DNA of 64,000 nt, taken from NCBI RefSeq assembly GCF_021025955.1, contig NZ_JAJNCL010000012.1, forward strand, positions 109,156-173,155, read 5' to 3'. The position numbers and the translations under genes were made by a program. How positions within the stretch are numbered: position 1 is the first letter of the stretch; each line of letters begins with the position of its first letter. This DNA comes from Rhodococcus qingshengii. GTDB taxonomy: Bacteria > Actinomycetota > Actinomycetes > Mycobacteriales > Mycobacteriaceae. Under the pieces are notes generated by a model that made no database searches, was not told the DNA's origin, and saw nothing but the letters and a program-made list of their open reading frames with translations. Shown here piece after piece: positions 8,842 through 16,997 of the stretch.

Positions 8842-9342
8842 TCAGCGAGCGGCGAGCCAGGTCGCGGTGACCTGTGCCTCGGTGCGGAACAGATCCACGA
8901 GGTTGATCAGCATGAGCTGTTCCAACTTCGCGCCGATGAACGGGATGAATACCTTGGCCTCGGACGTGGTTCGCAGTGTGGACCCGGTATCGGTAGCGAA
9001 CAACTCCATGGTTCCGGACAGACTTCCCGGCCCGGCGGGGATGGAAGCCTCATATGTTCCGGTCACGGTGTCACCGAAGGTGCCGTACGACTCCTTGCGA
9101 GTGATGACAAGATCCTTCTTCATCACCGTCTGAGCGATGTCCGGCAAATCGGTGCGCGGAAGAATGTGGTGGAGCACGAGATCGATTCCGGAATCGGTGA
9201 CCTCGAAATGTTCCACATGGTTCTCGGAATGCTTGCGCATCTCCTCGACGCGGGCCTCCCAGTACGAGCGGTCCGCCAGCGCCGCATAGACCTGATCGGG
9301 GGAATGCTGATAGCGGGCGGAGTAGTCGATGCGGCGAGCCAT
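8842..9342 (-). CDS. DUF2505 (SRPBCC-like) protein
   Basis: A 166-residue protein with the DUF2505 pattern: an N-terminal SARYQHSPDQVYAALADRSYW strand-helix, a central MKKDLVITRKESYGTF segment and a C-terminal IPFIGAKLEQLM segment that forms the long helix of a START/SRPBCC-type fold. Such folds bind hydrophobic ligands, but no ligand is known here. It is a paralogue of the gene just upstream and sits beside murB like Rv0481c. Confidence 0.75.
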   Translation of the reverse strand: MARRIDYSARYQHSPDQVYAALADRSYWEARVEEMRKHSENHVEHFEVTDSGIDLVLHHILPRTDLPDIAQTVMKKDLVITRKESYGTFGDTVTGTYEASIPAGPGSLSGTMELFATDTGSTLRTTSEAKVFIPFIGAKLEQLMLINLVDLFRTEAQVTATWLAAR

Positions 9343-9419
9343 GATCGGAAAGAATACCTGTTACACGCTGTGGCAAGCCAAATTGGCCGTATCCACAACT
9401 ATCGCCGCCCCGCAGGGTT

Positions 9420-9917
9420 CTACTTCGCGATCCACTCCCGGGTGAAGTCCTGTTCGGCCTGGATGAGCCGGACAACCTCGTCGACTATCGCGCTTTCGAT
9501 CTTTCCGCCGAGGAACGGGATCTTGACCTCGACCTCACCGTCGACCTCTAGAGTGGCGGAGTTCTCGTCACCCGTCAGTATCTGGGTGCCCTCGATACGG
9601 GCGGGAACACCGTCGACGTGGGCGGAGAAGGTGCCGGTGGCCTTGCCGTCCTTGAACGGTGCCATCGTTTCGCTGCGCTTGATGACGATGTCGCCGTTGA
9701 CGACCTTCGACACCATGCTCGGGAGGTGCTCGGCGGCAATGATCTGCGACATCGTGACCGCGACGGTCTCGTCGCGGACGGTCAGCTCTTCGATCGTTGC
9801 GCCGGGACCACCGACAGCGACGATTCGGTCGCGCCAGTACTGCTCGGAGGTCACCGCCTCATGGACCTTTCCGGCGGGGACTGTGTACTTCGACGAATGC
9901 TCGATGCGACGGCTCAC
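9420..9917 (-). CDS. DUF2505 (SRPBCC-like) protein, paralogue
   Basis: A 165-residue paralogue of the neighbouring DUF2505 protein, with matching landmarks (EHSSKYTVPAGKVHEAV, GDIVIKRSETMAPF, IPFLGGKIESAIV, then EQDFTREWIAK). It starts at GTG 9917 and is divergent from murB, whose proposed start is only 26 bp away, so the promoters overlap. A tandem pair suggests duplication followed by specialisation. Ligand unknown. Confidence 0.75.
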   Translation of the reverse strand: MSRRIEHSSKYTVPAGKVHEAVTSEQYWRDRIVAVGGPGATIEELTVRDETVAVTMSQIIAAEHLPSMVSKVVNGDIVIKRSETMAPFKDGKATGTFSAHVDGVPARIEGTQILTGDENSATLEVDGEVEVKIPFLGGKIESAIVDEVVRLIQAEQDFTREWIAK

Positions 9918-9943
9918 GATTGTGGAGGCTACCGTTTATCGAT

Positions 9944-11035
9944 GTGTGGGACGTAACCATTGGCAGACGCGTCGTGGAATCAGGCGCTTTCGTGTCCGAG
10001 AACGTTGACTTGTCAGGATTGACGACGCTGCGAATCGGGGGACCGGCGCGGCTGCTCGCAGAATGCCCGACGACGCAGTCGTTGATCGACGTCGTGACGC
10101 TGCTCGATCGCGAGCAGATCCCGACGCTGATTCTCGCCGGCGGATCGAATCTCGTGATTTCCGACGAGGGATTCGACGGAGTTGTCGTTCGTGTGGCCAA
10201 CACCACCGTGAGCCTCGACACGGACCGCGTCGTTGCCGAAGCGGGCGCGGTGTGGGACGAAGTAGTCGGCCAATCCGTCGCCGCGGAGTTGGGTGGCCTC
10301 GAGTGTCTCTCCGGGATTCCGGGCTCCACTGGTGCGACGCCGGTACAGAACGTCGGCGCGTACGGCGTCGAGGTGGGCTCGCGACTCCGGCGAGTTCAAT
10401 TGCTCGACCGACGCAATGGCGAAGTGTCATGGGTCGAACCGTCGAAACTCGAATTGGGTTACCGGTCGAGCGTCCTCAAGCATTCGGACGCAGCACTGGT
10501 TCTCGCCGTCGAATTCGACGCGTCGACCGACGGATTGAGCGCCCCGCTCGCGTACCGCGAACTGTTCACCGCGCTGGGGGCAGAAGAAGGCGCGCGGTTG
10601 CCTGCGTCGCAGGTCCGTGAGGCAGTTCTGGGACTCCGGACAGGCAAGGCGATGGTCCTCGATCCGTACGATCACGACACCTGGAGCGCGGGTTCCTTCT
10701 TCACCAACCCCGTGGTGCCCGACGACAAGCTGCCTGCCGTGCTCGCAGCCATCGCCGAACAGCTCGGCGACGTCACCATGCCGCAGTTCCCCGTCAGTGG
10801 TGGAACCAAGCTCTCGGCCGGATGGTTGATCGAACGGGCCGGATTCTCGAAGGGTTATCCCGGCGAAGATGCACCGGCCAGGCTGTCAACCAAACACACC
10901 TTGGCGTTGACCAACAGAGGGTCCGCAACGAGTGCGGATGTGGTCTCGCTCGCGCGGACAGTGCGCGACGGGGTCGAGGCCGCGTTCGGCGTCCGCCTGG
11001 AACCGGAACCGGTAACTGTGGGCTGCACCGTCTGA
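9944..11035 (+). CDS. murB: UDP-N-acetylenolpyruvoylglucosamine reductase
   Basis: Reduces the enolpyruvyl group of UDP-GlcNAc to give UDP-MurNAc, the second committed step of peptidoglycan synthesis, using FAD and NADPH. Visible are LTTLRIGGPARLL, the FAD-binding ILAGGSNLVISD, GLECLSGIPGSTGATPVQNVGAYG, the LGYRSS segment, the SAGSFFTNP loop with the catalytic Ser, and the C-terminal SGGTKLSAGWLIERAG. The start is uncertain: GTG 9944 gives 363 residues, near the mycobacterial length; GTG 9974 or 9992 are alternatives. The L,D-transpeptidase gene follows after 32 bp. Confidence 0.96.
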   Translation: MWDVTIGRRVVESGAFVSENVDLSGLTTLRIGGPARLLAECPTTQSLIDVVTLLDREQIPTLILAGGSNLVISDEGFDGVVVRVANTTVSLDTDRVVAEAGAVWDEVVGQSVAAELGGLECLSGIPGSTGATPVQNVGAYGVEVGSRLRRVQLLDRRNGEVSWVEPSKLELGYRSSVLKHSDAALVLAVEFDASTDGLSAPLAYRELFTALGAEEGARLPASQVREAVLGLRTGKAMVLDPYDHDTWSAGSFFTNPVVPDDKLPAVLAAIAEQLGDVTMPQFPVSGGTKLSAGWLIERAGFSKGYPGEDAPARLSTKHTLALTNRGSATSADVVSLARTVRDGVEAAFGVRLEPEPVTVGCTV

Positions 11036-11067
11036 TTCCTGACAGAGCCCGCAGGTAGCCTGTTGAA

Positions 11068-12264
11068 GTGCATGAGCTGGGTGGTCGGAGAAGTCGTTCG
11101 CGTCTTGTTGCGTTGGTAGCTGTATTGCTCGCTGTGATGGTGGCCGTCGTCGGCTGCACGATCGGCGGCAAGGACGGACAGGGCGGCGCGGCGGCCGCCG
11201 AACCAGCACCGGTGGCGACCGTGGTGTCGACGCCGGCGCCCGGTACCAAAGATGTCAGCCCGGTCGCCCCCGTCTCGGTAGCTGTGACCCAGGGAACGCT
11301 GTCCGATGTCAATCTCAGCAACGCGGCCGGTAAAGCCGTCGCCGGACAACTGTCGCCCGACAAGACATCGTTCACCGTCAGTGAGGCACTCGGCTACGGC
11401 ACCACGTATTCGTGGTCGGGCTCGGCAACCGGAACCGACGGTAAATCCGTGCCAGTCCAAGGGAGCTTTACGACGGTTGCCCCGGAGTCGACCACCGGCG
11501 CCACCCTCAACATCGCCGACGGCCAAGAAGTTGGCATCGCGGCACCGATCACCTTGCAGTTCGACAACTCCGTCGTCGACAAGGCGGCCGTCGAGAAGGC
11601 ACTTGTCGTGACCACAGTGCCGCCCACCGCCGGATCGTGGGCTTGGTTGGCTGACGACAACGGCGGATCTCGGGCCCATTGGCGCCCGGCCGATTACTGG
11701 GTGCCAGGAACGACTGTCCATCTGGATGCCAAGCTCTACGGCTTGAACTACGGCGGTGGCGCCTACGGCGATCAGGATCTCACGCTCGATTTCACGATCG
11801 GTCGCAGCCAGATCGTGAAGGCGAATGCACCGAGCCACCGCATGCAGGTGGTGCGCGACGGCCAGACGATCATGGACATTCCCGTCAGCTACGGCGAGGG
11901 CAACGAACCCCGAAACGTCACGCGCAGTGGCATTCACATGGTGACCGAGAAGTACGAGGACTTCATGATGTCCAACCCGCCGTTCTACGAGAACGTGCGC
12001 GAGCGTTGGGCGGTGCGCATCTCCAACAACGGCGAATTCATCCACGCCAATCCTGAAACCACCGGGGTGCAGGGCTCGTCTAACGTCACGAACGGTTGCA
12101 TCAACCTGTCGACGTCCGACGCACAGGAGTACTTCGGAACGGCCCTCTACGGTGACCCCGTCGAGGTGACCGGCACGTCGATCGACCTGTCTCCTGCGGA
12201 CGGCGACATCTACGACTGGGCGATCGATCTGCCGACCTGGAAGTCGATGTCCGCACTGCCGTAA
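11068..12264 (+). CDS. lprQ: L,D-transpeptidase lipoprotein (LprQ/LdtMt5-like)
   Basis: Forms 3-3 cross-links in peptidoglycan from the outer face of the membrane. The 398-residue protein has a lipoprotein signal peptide ending VVGC (lipidated Cys about residue 30), an Ala/Pro linker, Ig-like domains typical of mycobacterial Ldts, and a YkuD catalytic domain with IHANPETTG (His) and the SNVTNGCINLS catalytic Cys segment. The start is GTG 11068. It directly follows murB, as Rv0483 follows Rv0482, so a cell-wall operon is likely. Confidence 0.92.
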   Translation: MHELGGRRSRSRLVALVAVLLAVMVAVVGCTIGGKDGQGGAAAAEPAPVATVVSTPAPGTKDVSPVAPVSVAVTQGTLSDVNLSNAAGKAVAGQLSPDKTSFTVSEALGYGTTYSWSGSATGTDGKSVPVQGSFTTVAPESTTGATLNIADGQEVGIAAPITLQFDNSVVDKAAVEKALVVTTVPPTAGSWAWLADDNGGSRAHWRPADYWVPGTTVHLDAKLYGLNYGGGAYGDQDLTLDFTIGRSQIVKANAPSHRMQVVRDGQTIMDIPVSYGEGNEPRNVTRSGIHMVTEKYEDFMMSNPPFYENVRERWAVRISNNGEFIHANPETTGVQGSSNVTNGCINLSTSDAQEYFGTALYGDPVEVTGTSIDLSPADGDIYDWAIDLPTWKSMSALP

Positions 12265-12394
12265 ACCGATTTGTTGCTGTGAACCGAGCAATCTGTCGAA
12301 ATTCGGAACCATCCGGTCGTTGCTTGCGTCAGTACAGGTAAGTGCTGTCGGCTCGGGGGAGTCTGACGGAGGTTTCGACGTCAGGGGGACGGCA

Positions 12395-13939
12395 GTGGGC
12401 ATTCCATTTCTGGAAGACGTGCTGGGCAGAATTTCCGAAGCGACGCGGGCCGTCCCTTCCGGCGTGGCGGCATTGCCAGTTGTCGGTATTCCTGTCGCGA
12501 GCGCAATCGCTACATCTGCTCTGGTTCAATCCGTGACCGACGACCGCGGCGCGTTCGACGGCGAGATGGCTGTTGCCACTGCTGTCGCCGATGCAGAGCG
12601 CGCACGAGCCTGGGGTGAGCGCGATGCTCTCACCGCCCAGACCTCGTTACTGGAGTACAGCGAACACGCAATCGTGGACGACGATCCGTTCGACGCGATG
12701 TCGCACTCCGAAATCTTCGATCACGTCAATGAGATGGATCCGGCAACCCTGCGTGCAATCGGCGAGGCGTGGAAGGCTATTGCCGGCCGGGTGGAAGCCG
12801 GCATCGGGAAGTTCCAGAACGATGTGAACGGCGCGATCACCGAAGGCTGGCAGGGGCGGGGCGGCTCGGCTGCGTTGGAAGCCGTGCTGGCCTACTCGGC
12901 AGATGCGGGTGAGCTGAAGGTGCGCGTCGATCTGATCTCGAACAAGATCGAGGAGGCAAAGATCGCACTCGACGAGGCCAAACGCTCGATTCCGGCACCC
13001 GACGGCGCCTCGACGGTCGAGAGGTTTCTCAGCTTGGTTCCCGGAGCGACGTGGAAGCAGGCCCAGTACGAAGCGGAAGAAGCCGAACGTCAAGCGCGCC
13101 AGGTGATGAAGGACGTGTATCTGCCGTACATGAAGCGCGCGGACGACCAGGTGCCGATTCTCCCGGCCGCGTTCAATCCGGTCACCGGCAGTGGAGGGGC
13201 TGGCAGTGGAGGGTCTGGGGGCGGCGCATTCGGTGGCGGTGGTTCCGGCGGCGGGAACACTTCGGGCTCGGGGAACGGATCCGGCATGCCGTTCACATCA
13301 GGAGACGGAGCGGTTGAAGGGTCGGACGGTGGACACCTCGCCGGTGCACATCCGGCCGGAGACGGTTCCAGTCAGAACCCATCCGGCACCAATTCCGGAA
13401 ATGGTGACAACCGTAGCGGCGTTGAGGCCCAAGGGAATTCGGGTGCCGATGCAGCCCGGGGCGCAAACGATTCCGGCCCGGCCGGGACTACCGCGGCAAA
13501 TGCCGGCGCGCTGCCGGCCGGTGCAGCGCCAGGTGGCCTGGCAGGTGCAACTCCGAATGGCGCTCAACTCGGTTCCGGAGTGCCTTCAGGCCTCATGGGT
13601 AGTGGATCGGGTGGTGGCTCCGCAGGTGGAATCGGTACCGGCGGCTTCGGGCCAGGCGGCACCGGAGGTGGCGCTCTCGGCCCTGGCGGCCCTGGCGGCG
13701 GCGGTGGCCTCGCCGGTGGCGGACGTGGGGGAGTCAACGGAACCGGCGGTACTTCGGCGACGGGGGCGCAGAGTGGTCGGGGCGCGATGGGCGGCGTCGG
13801 CGGCATGGCACCGGGACGAGGGCAAGGGCAAGACGAAGACAACGTTCACGACACCCCCGGCTACCTCGTCACCGTCGAGAACGGCAACGCCCTGATCGGC
13901 GACCTACCCATGGTCTCCCCGGCGGTGCTGGGGGAATGA
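12395..13939 (+). CDS. Gly-rich ESX (type VII) substrate-like protein
   Basis: A 514-residue protein. Residues about 50-250 are Ala/Glu-rich and predicted helical, with a WxG-type turn (EGWQGRGG, W near 152) and a downstream YEAEE (YxxxE, near 225), the two elements of type VII secretion substrates of the WXG/PPE/EspB class. From about residue 265 to 490 it is an extended Gly/Ser/Pro low-complexity region, ending in a short charged tail. GTG 12395 is favoured because AGGGGG lies 6 bp upstream; a longer open frame begins at 12320. The next gene, an EspG chaperone, overlaps its stop by 4 bp. It is not a recognisable PPE protein, and no other ESX component is in the window. Confidence 0.65.
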   Translation: MGIPFLEDVLGRISEATRAVPSGVAALPVVGIPVASAIATSALVQSVTDDRGAFDGEMAVATAVADAERARAWGERDALTAQTSLLEYSEHAIVDDDPFDAMSHSEIFDHVNEMDPATLRAIGEAWKAIAGRVEAGIGKFQNDVNGAITEGWQGRGGSAALEAVLAYSADAGELKVRVDLISNKIEEAKIALDEAKRSIPAPDGASTVERFLSLVPGATWKQAQYEAEEAERQARQVMKDVYLPYMKRADDQVPILPAAFNPVTGSGGAGSGGSGGGAFGGGGSGGGNTSGSGNGSGMPFTSGDGAVEGSDGGHLAGAHPAGDGSSQNPSGTNSGNGDNRSGVEAQGNSGADAARGANDSGPAGTTAANAGALPAGAAPGGLAGATPNGAQLGSGVPSGLMGSGSGGGSAGGIGTGGFGPGGTGGGALGPGGPGGGGGLAGGGRGGVNGTGGTSATGAQSGRGAMGGVGGMAPGRGQGQDEDNVHDTPGYLVTVENGNALIGDLPMVSPAVLGE

Positions 13940-14697
13940 CCACCATGCAGTGGCAGTTCACCGGCCTCGAATTCCAGATTCTCTGGGAAGCGGTCGGACG
14001 TGACCGACTCCCGTACCCGCTGCGGTTTCGTCCGACGGCCGACACCATGAACGAGCTGACAGCGGCGCGACGTCGAGCGGGAGCGCACCTGGCTGCCGTG
14101 CTCGACGATCGGCTGCATCATGTTCTCGGTGCTCTTGCGAATCCTGATGCTCGTGTGGAGGTTTCCGGTTTTCACGGGCAGAAGATGAGTACGGTGACGC
14201 GATTGCACGGTGTTGTTGCCGGCGACCTGGGTGTGCTCCTGACTCAACTGCCCGGCAGGACTGTCGACTGTGGCTCCGACGTGGTTTTCACCGTGGCACG
14301 CCCATCTGCAATTCCGCGGATGCTCGTCGATCACCTGCCGACCTGCCCCGCTGGATCGGAGCGTGGCCTGAGCATCGAAAGGCCGAAAACTGCCGGGAGG
14401 CAGAGCTTTCTGAGCAGCGCCGCCGGTGCGCGCGGGAGCGAGGAAGTGAGCAGATTCTTCGGCCGAGAGCGGATCTCGATCGGTGAAGTCACCGCATACC
14501 CGGGAGGAGCCGTCGACAGCAGGCCGACCGACGACGGAATAACTTTTCACTGGTACGACTATGCCGATGACGGTCGGTACATCATCGCCGCGGGTGAAAC
14601 CGTGAGTGCCCGCAGCGCTTCCACGGAAGTGACGGAGGCCGAGATTGCACGCAATCTCGACTCCGTCCTCCGTCAGTCGATTCGCCCGAGGCTCTAG
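13936..14697 (+). CDS. EspG-family ESX secretion chaperone
   Basis: A 253-residue protein matching the EspG family: N-terminal WQFTGLEFQILWEAVGRDRLPYPL, a central basic RARVEVSGFHG-like region and a C-terminal half with an FFGRERISIGEV segment. EspG proteins hold PPE-type ESX substrates soluble in the cytosol and are released before export. The ATGA overlap with the upstream Gly-rich gene implies translational coupling, so that protein is its probable client. There is no ATPase or membrane component nearby, so export would depend on an ESX locus elsewhere. Confidence 0.75.
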   Translation: MTTMQWQFTGLEFQILWEAVGRDRLPYPLRFRPTADTMNELTAARRRAGAHLAAVLDDRLHHVLGALANPDARVEVSGFHGQKMSTVTRLHGVVAGDLGVLLTQLPGRTVDCGSDVVFTVARPSAIPRMLVDHLPTCPAGSERGLSIERPKTAGRQSFLSSAAGARGSEEVSRFFGRERISIGEVTAYPGGAVDSRPTDDGITFHWYDYADDGRYIIAAGETVSARSASTEVTEAEIARNLDSVLRQSIRPRL

Positions 14698-14716
14698 CTG
14701 TTCGGTGCGATTCGAA

Positions 14717-15466
14717 CTAGCTGGTGGTGCGGTGGAACCGACCGGGGCTTGCCTGATCCCGCGGCTTGACGATGATCTGATCGAGGTTCACGTGTGACGG
14801 CCGGGACGCGACAAAACCGATGATCTCGGCGATGTCCTGCGCCACCAACGGTGTGATTCCCTCGTACACCTTGTCGGCCTTGTCCTGATCGCCTTCGAAC
14901 CGGACGAGTGAGAACTCCGTCTCGACGGCTCCCGGCGCAATTTCGGTCAGACGAACGGGCTTACCCAAGAGTTCACCGCGCAATGTCCGATGGAGGACGG
15001 CTTGAGCGTGCTTGGCGGTGGTGTAACCCGAGCCGTTGTCGTATGCCTCCAGCGCGGCCACAGAGGTGATGGTCACGACCAGACCATCACCCGAATCGAT
15101 CAGCTTGGGCAGCAGTGCCTTCGTCACACGTAACGTGCCCAGGACATTGGTCTCCCACATCCACCGCCAGTCGTCCAGATCGGCGTCCAGGACCGTCGCC
15201 AGACCCTTTGCCCCACCTGCGTTGTTGACCAACACGTCGACTCGGGGGACCACGGCCGCAAACGCGTCGACGGAATCCTCGTCGGTGACGTCGAGCTCGA
15301 GAGCAGTACCACCGATCTCCTCGGCGATTTTCTCGAGACGATCAACGCGGCGAGCACCGATCACGACGTGGAATCCCTGAGCTGCCAGGGTGCGGGCGGT
15401 GGCCTCACCGATTCCGGAGCTGGCTCCGGTGACTACGGCGATGCGGGCATCGGAAGAAATGGTCAT
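14717..15466 (-). CDS. Short-chain dehydrogenase/reductase
   Basis: Classical SDR oxidoreductase of 249 residues. It has the cofactor motif TGASSGIGEA, an ARR at the end of the second strand (favouring NADP), NNAGGAKG, the catalytic Ser in ITSVAALEAY, the YTTAK Tyr/Lys pair and PGAVETEFS. It resembles the YdfG/serine dehydrogenase-like SDRs and the Rv0484c position next to the murB block. Substrate unknown. It converges with the EspG gene with 19 bp between stops. Confidence 0.9.
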   Translation of the reverse strand: MTISSDARIAVVTGASSGIGEATARTLAAQGFHVVIGARRVDRLEKIAEEIGGTALELDVTDEDSVDAFAAVVPRVDVLVNNAGGAKGLATVLDADLDDWRWMWETNVLGTLRVTKALLPKLIDSGDGLVVTITSVAALEAYDNGSGYTTAKHAQAVLHRTLRGELLGKPVRLTEIAPGAVETEFSLVRFEGDQDKADKVYEGITPLVAQDIAEIIGFVASRPSHVNLDQIIVKPRDQASPGRFHRTTS

Positions 15467-15677
15467 GAAGCAATCGTAGGGCTAGTCGGCGGCATACTCT
15501 GCTTCCCGTTCGATGGATTCGATGTGACGACGCGGTACTTGTATCCGACCGGGTGTGTAGGTGACGGCGCGCAGAGTGATCGGGGAGTCGGGGCCGAATC
15601 GGCTGCGGTGCGGCCGATTCGGCCCTCGAAGCCTTCGCAACCGCGGGAATGCGGAGGAAGGGCGGAATCCGGTGAAG
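15467..15677. other. Intergenic region, no clear gene
   Basis: These 211 bp separate the SDR start from the dioxygenase stop. A minus-strand open frame crosses it and encodes a Pro/Arg-rich peptide ending REAEYAAD, but it lacks a convincing start, RBS or recognisable domain, so it is not called as a gene. Confidence 0.4.
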
Positions 15678-16655
15678 TCATGGGAGAGTCGAGGCACCTT
15701 CGATAATCGAGTATTCGGAAGCGTCGCCGGCGATGCTGCTGCTTCGTTCCCCGTGGATGTTGACCGGAATGTCACCGGCAAGTGTGATGCGCTCCAGACG
15801 GCGGTACTGATCGTCGTAGTCGGCGATCGCGTAGTGCTGGGTGGCGCGGTTGTCCCAGATGGCGACATCACCGGCCGCCCAGTTCCAGCGCGTCGTGTAC
15901 TCGAGTTTGATGGCGTGATCCTGCAGGAGCTTGAATACACCGTTCGACTGTTCGGTGCTCAACCCGACGAAGTTCTTGACAAAGTGTCCGAGGACGAGCG
16001 TGCGTTCTCCGGTTTCGGGGTGGACACGAACCACTGGGTGTTCCGTCTCGAAGTACGTGGACTGGAACTCTTCGCGGTAGGCGGCCGTGCGATCTTCGGT
16101 GAGCCGCTCGGCGCTGGTGGCCGCGTAGTCGTAGATGTTCGTGTGGCGAGCCCAGAGGTTCTCCGCGAGCACCTTGAGCGGATCCGGCAGTCCGTTGTAC
16201 GCGGCTACCCCTGACGCCCACGTCGTGGAACCGCCGTATTCGGGTAGCTGCACCGCGCGCAGGATCGACGCCTTGGGGATGCGATCGACGAAGGTGACGT
16301 CGGTGTGCCAACTGTTGGCCTTGCCGAGGTCCGAATCGATGGGGAGGACTTTTGCGCCGTGCGACTTCACCGTGGGGTGGGCAGTGGTCGGGGTGCCCAG
16401 CAGCTGGGCGAACTCGTACTGCGAATCGTTGTCGAGGTGGTCTTGACCCCGGAAGAAGATCACCTTGTGTTCGAGAAGTGCCTGTCGGATGAGCGAGATC
16501 GTCGCCGGGTCGAGATGCCCGCCGAGAGTGATTCCGTCGATTCGGGCGCCGATATGCGCGCCGAGGGTGGTGACAGTGCCGCGAGCGGCGTCAACGGCCG
16601 CTCCGTTCGTTGATGCCGCATTCGTGAGGGTCGGCTTGGCGAAAGCTGTAGACAT
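15678..16655 (-). CDS. TauD-type Fe(II)/2-oxoglutarate dioxygenase
   Basis: A 325-residue dioxygenase of the TauD/alkylsulfatase (AtsK, Rv3406-like) family, which uses 2-oxoglutarate and O2 to cleave sulfonates or alkyl sulfate esters and release sulfite/sulfate. Metal ligands are seen in WHTDVTF (His, Asp) and the distal His in [15 protein letters not shown], with the 2-oxoglutarate Arg in the RRLERITL segment. The N-terminal domain begins [19 protein letters not shown]. The ATG at 16655 has an AAAGG RBS. Sulfur-source use or detoxification is inferred; the substrate cannot be told from sequence. Confidence 0.87.
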   Translation of the reverse strand: MSTAFAKPTLTNAASTNGAAVDAARGTVTTLGAHIGARIDGITLGGHLDPATISLIRQALLEHKVIFFRGQDHLDNDSQYEFAQLLGTPTTAHPTVKSHGAKVLPIDSDLGKANSWHTDVTFVDRIPKASILRAVQLPEYGGSTTWASGVAAYNGLPDPLKVLAENLWARHTNIYDYAATSAERLTEDRTAAYREEFQSTYFETEHPVVRVHPETGERTLVLGHFVKNFVGLSTEQSNGVFKLLQDHAIKLEYTTRWNWAAGDVAIWDNRATQHYAIADYDDQYRRLERITLAGDIPVNIHGERSSSIAGDASEYSIIEGASTLP

Positions 16656-16746
16656 GGTGCACCTTTCGTGGGGAGTGTGCCCACCCAAACACGCGAGATT
16701 TCGCCCCGACAGGATTGCGTTCAGTGTGATCGTTACCGCACCTGAT

Positions 16747-16774
16747 TTGTGAATCTCCGTGAAGCTGCTACTTT
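16747..16774 (+). promoter_or_regulatory. Promoter of the Cys-rich short ORF
   Basis: TTGTGA (16747-16752) and TACTTT (16769-16774) are separated by 16 bp. The predicted transcription start falls at about 16781-16782, the ATG of the short ORF, implying a leaderless transcript. Confidence 0.5.
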
Positions 16775-16781
16775 TGGAGCC

Positions 16782-16895
16782 ATGTCGACCGACCAGCCTG
16801 CCGCTTTGCGGGTCACCTATGTGACCGCTGCGCTTGGTTCGCGTCTGCCTCTGGCGCGAGAGCTGTGTTGTCGCCGCCGTTCTTTCTGCAGCTAA
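16782..16895 (+). CDS. Cys/Arg-rich short ORF, candidate leader peptide
   Basis: A 37-residue ORF ending in [10 protein letters not shown]: three cysteines and three arginines in the last ten residues. The ATG lies 7 bp after a good -10 element, so the message is probably leaderless; GGAG at 16776-16779 is too close to act as a normal RBS. Leaderless poly-cysteine short ORFs are known cysteine-responsive attenuators in mycobacteria. The next gene on this strand is the ROK regulator, 102 bp downstream; the divergent gene is a sulfur-acquisition type dioxygenase. Regulation by cysteine is inferred and no clear attenuator hairpin was identified. Confidence 0.4.
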   Translation: MSTDQPAALRVTYVTAALGSRLPLARELCCRRRSFCS

Positions 16896-16997
16896 TTTCT
16901 GCGCCTTTTCTGTCTATTTCTTCGTGTGACCAGTGGAAACGCTGATTTCTCGGTCGACAGAGATATGCGCCTTCTCCTCCTTCTGCAAGGGACAGCC

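Noticed and set aside
13180..13860. Repetitive Gly/Ser-rich DNA resembling a tandem repeat or PE_PGRS
   Set aside because: The repeats are low-complexity codons within the ESX substrate-like gene, without a regular unit or a PE domain.
15482..15670. Possible small minus-strand gene ending REAEYAAD
   Set aside because: No start codon with RBS, no domain, and codon third-position GC lower than in neighbouring genes.
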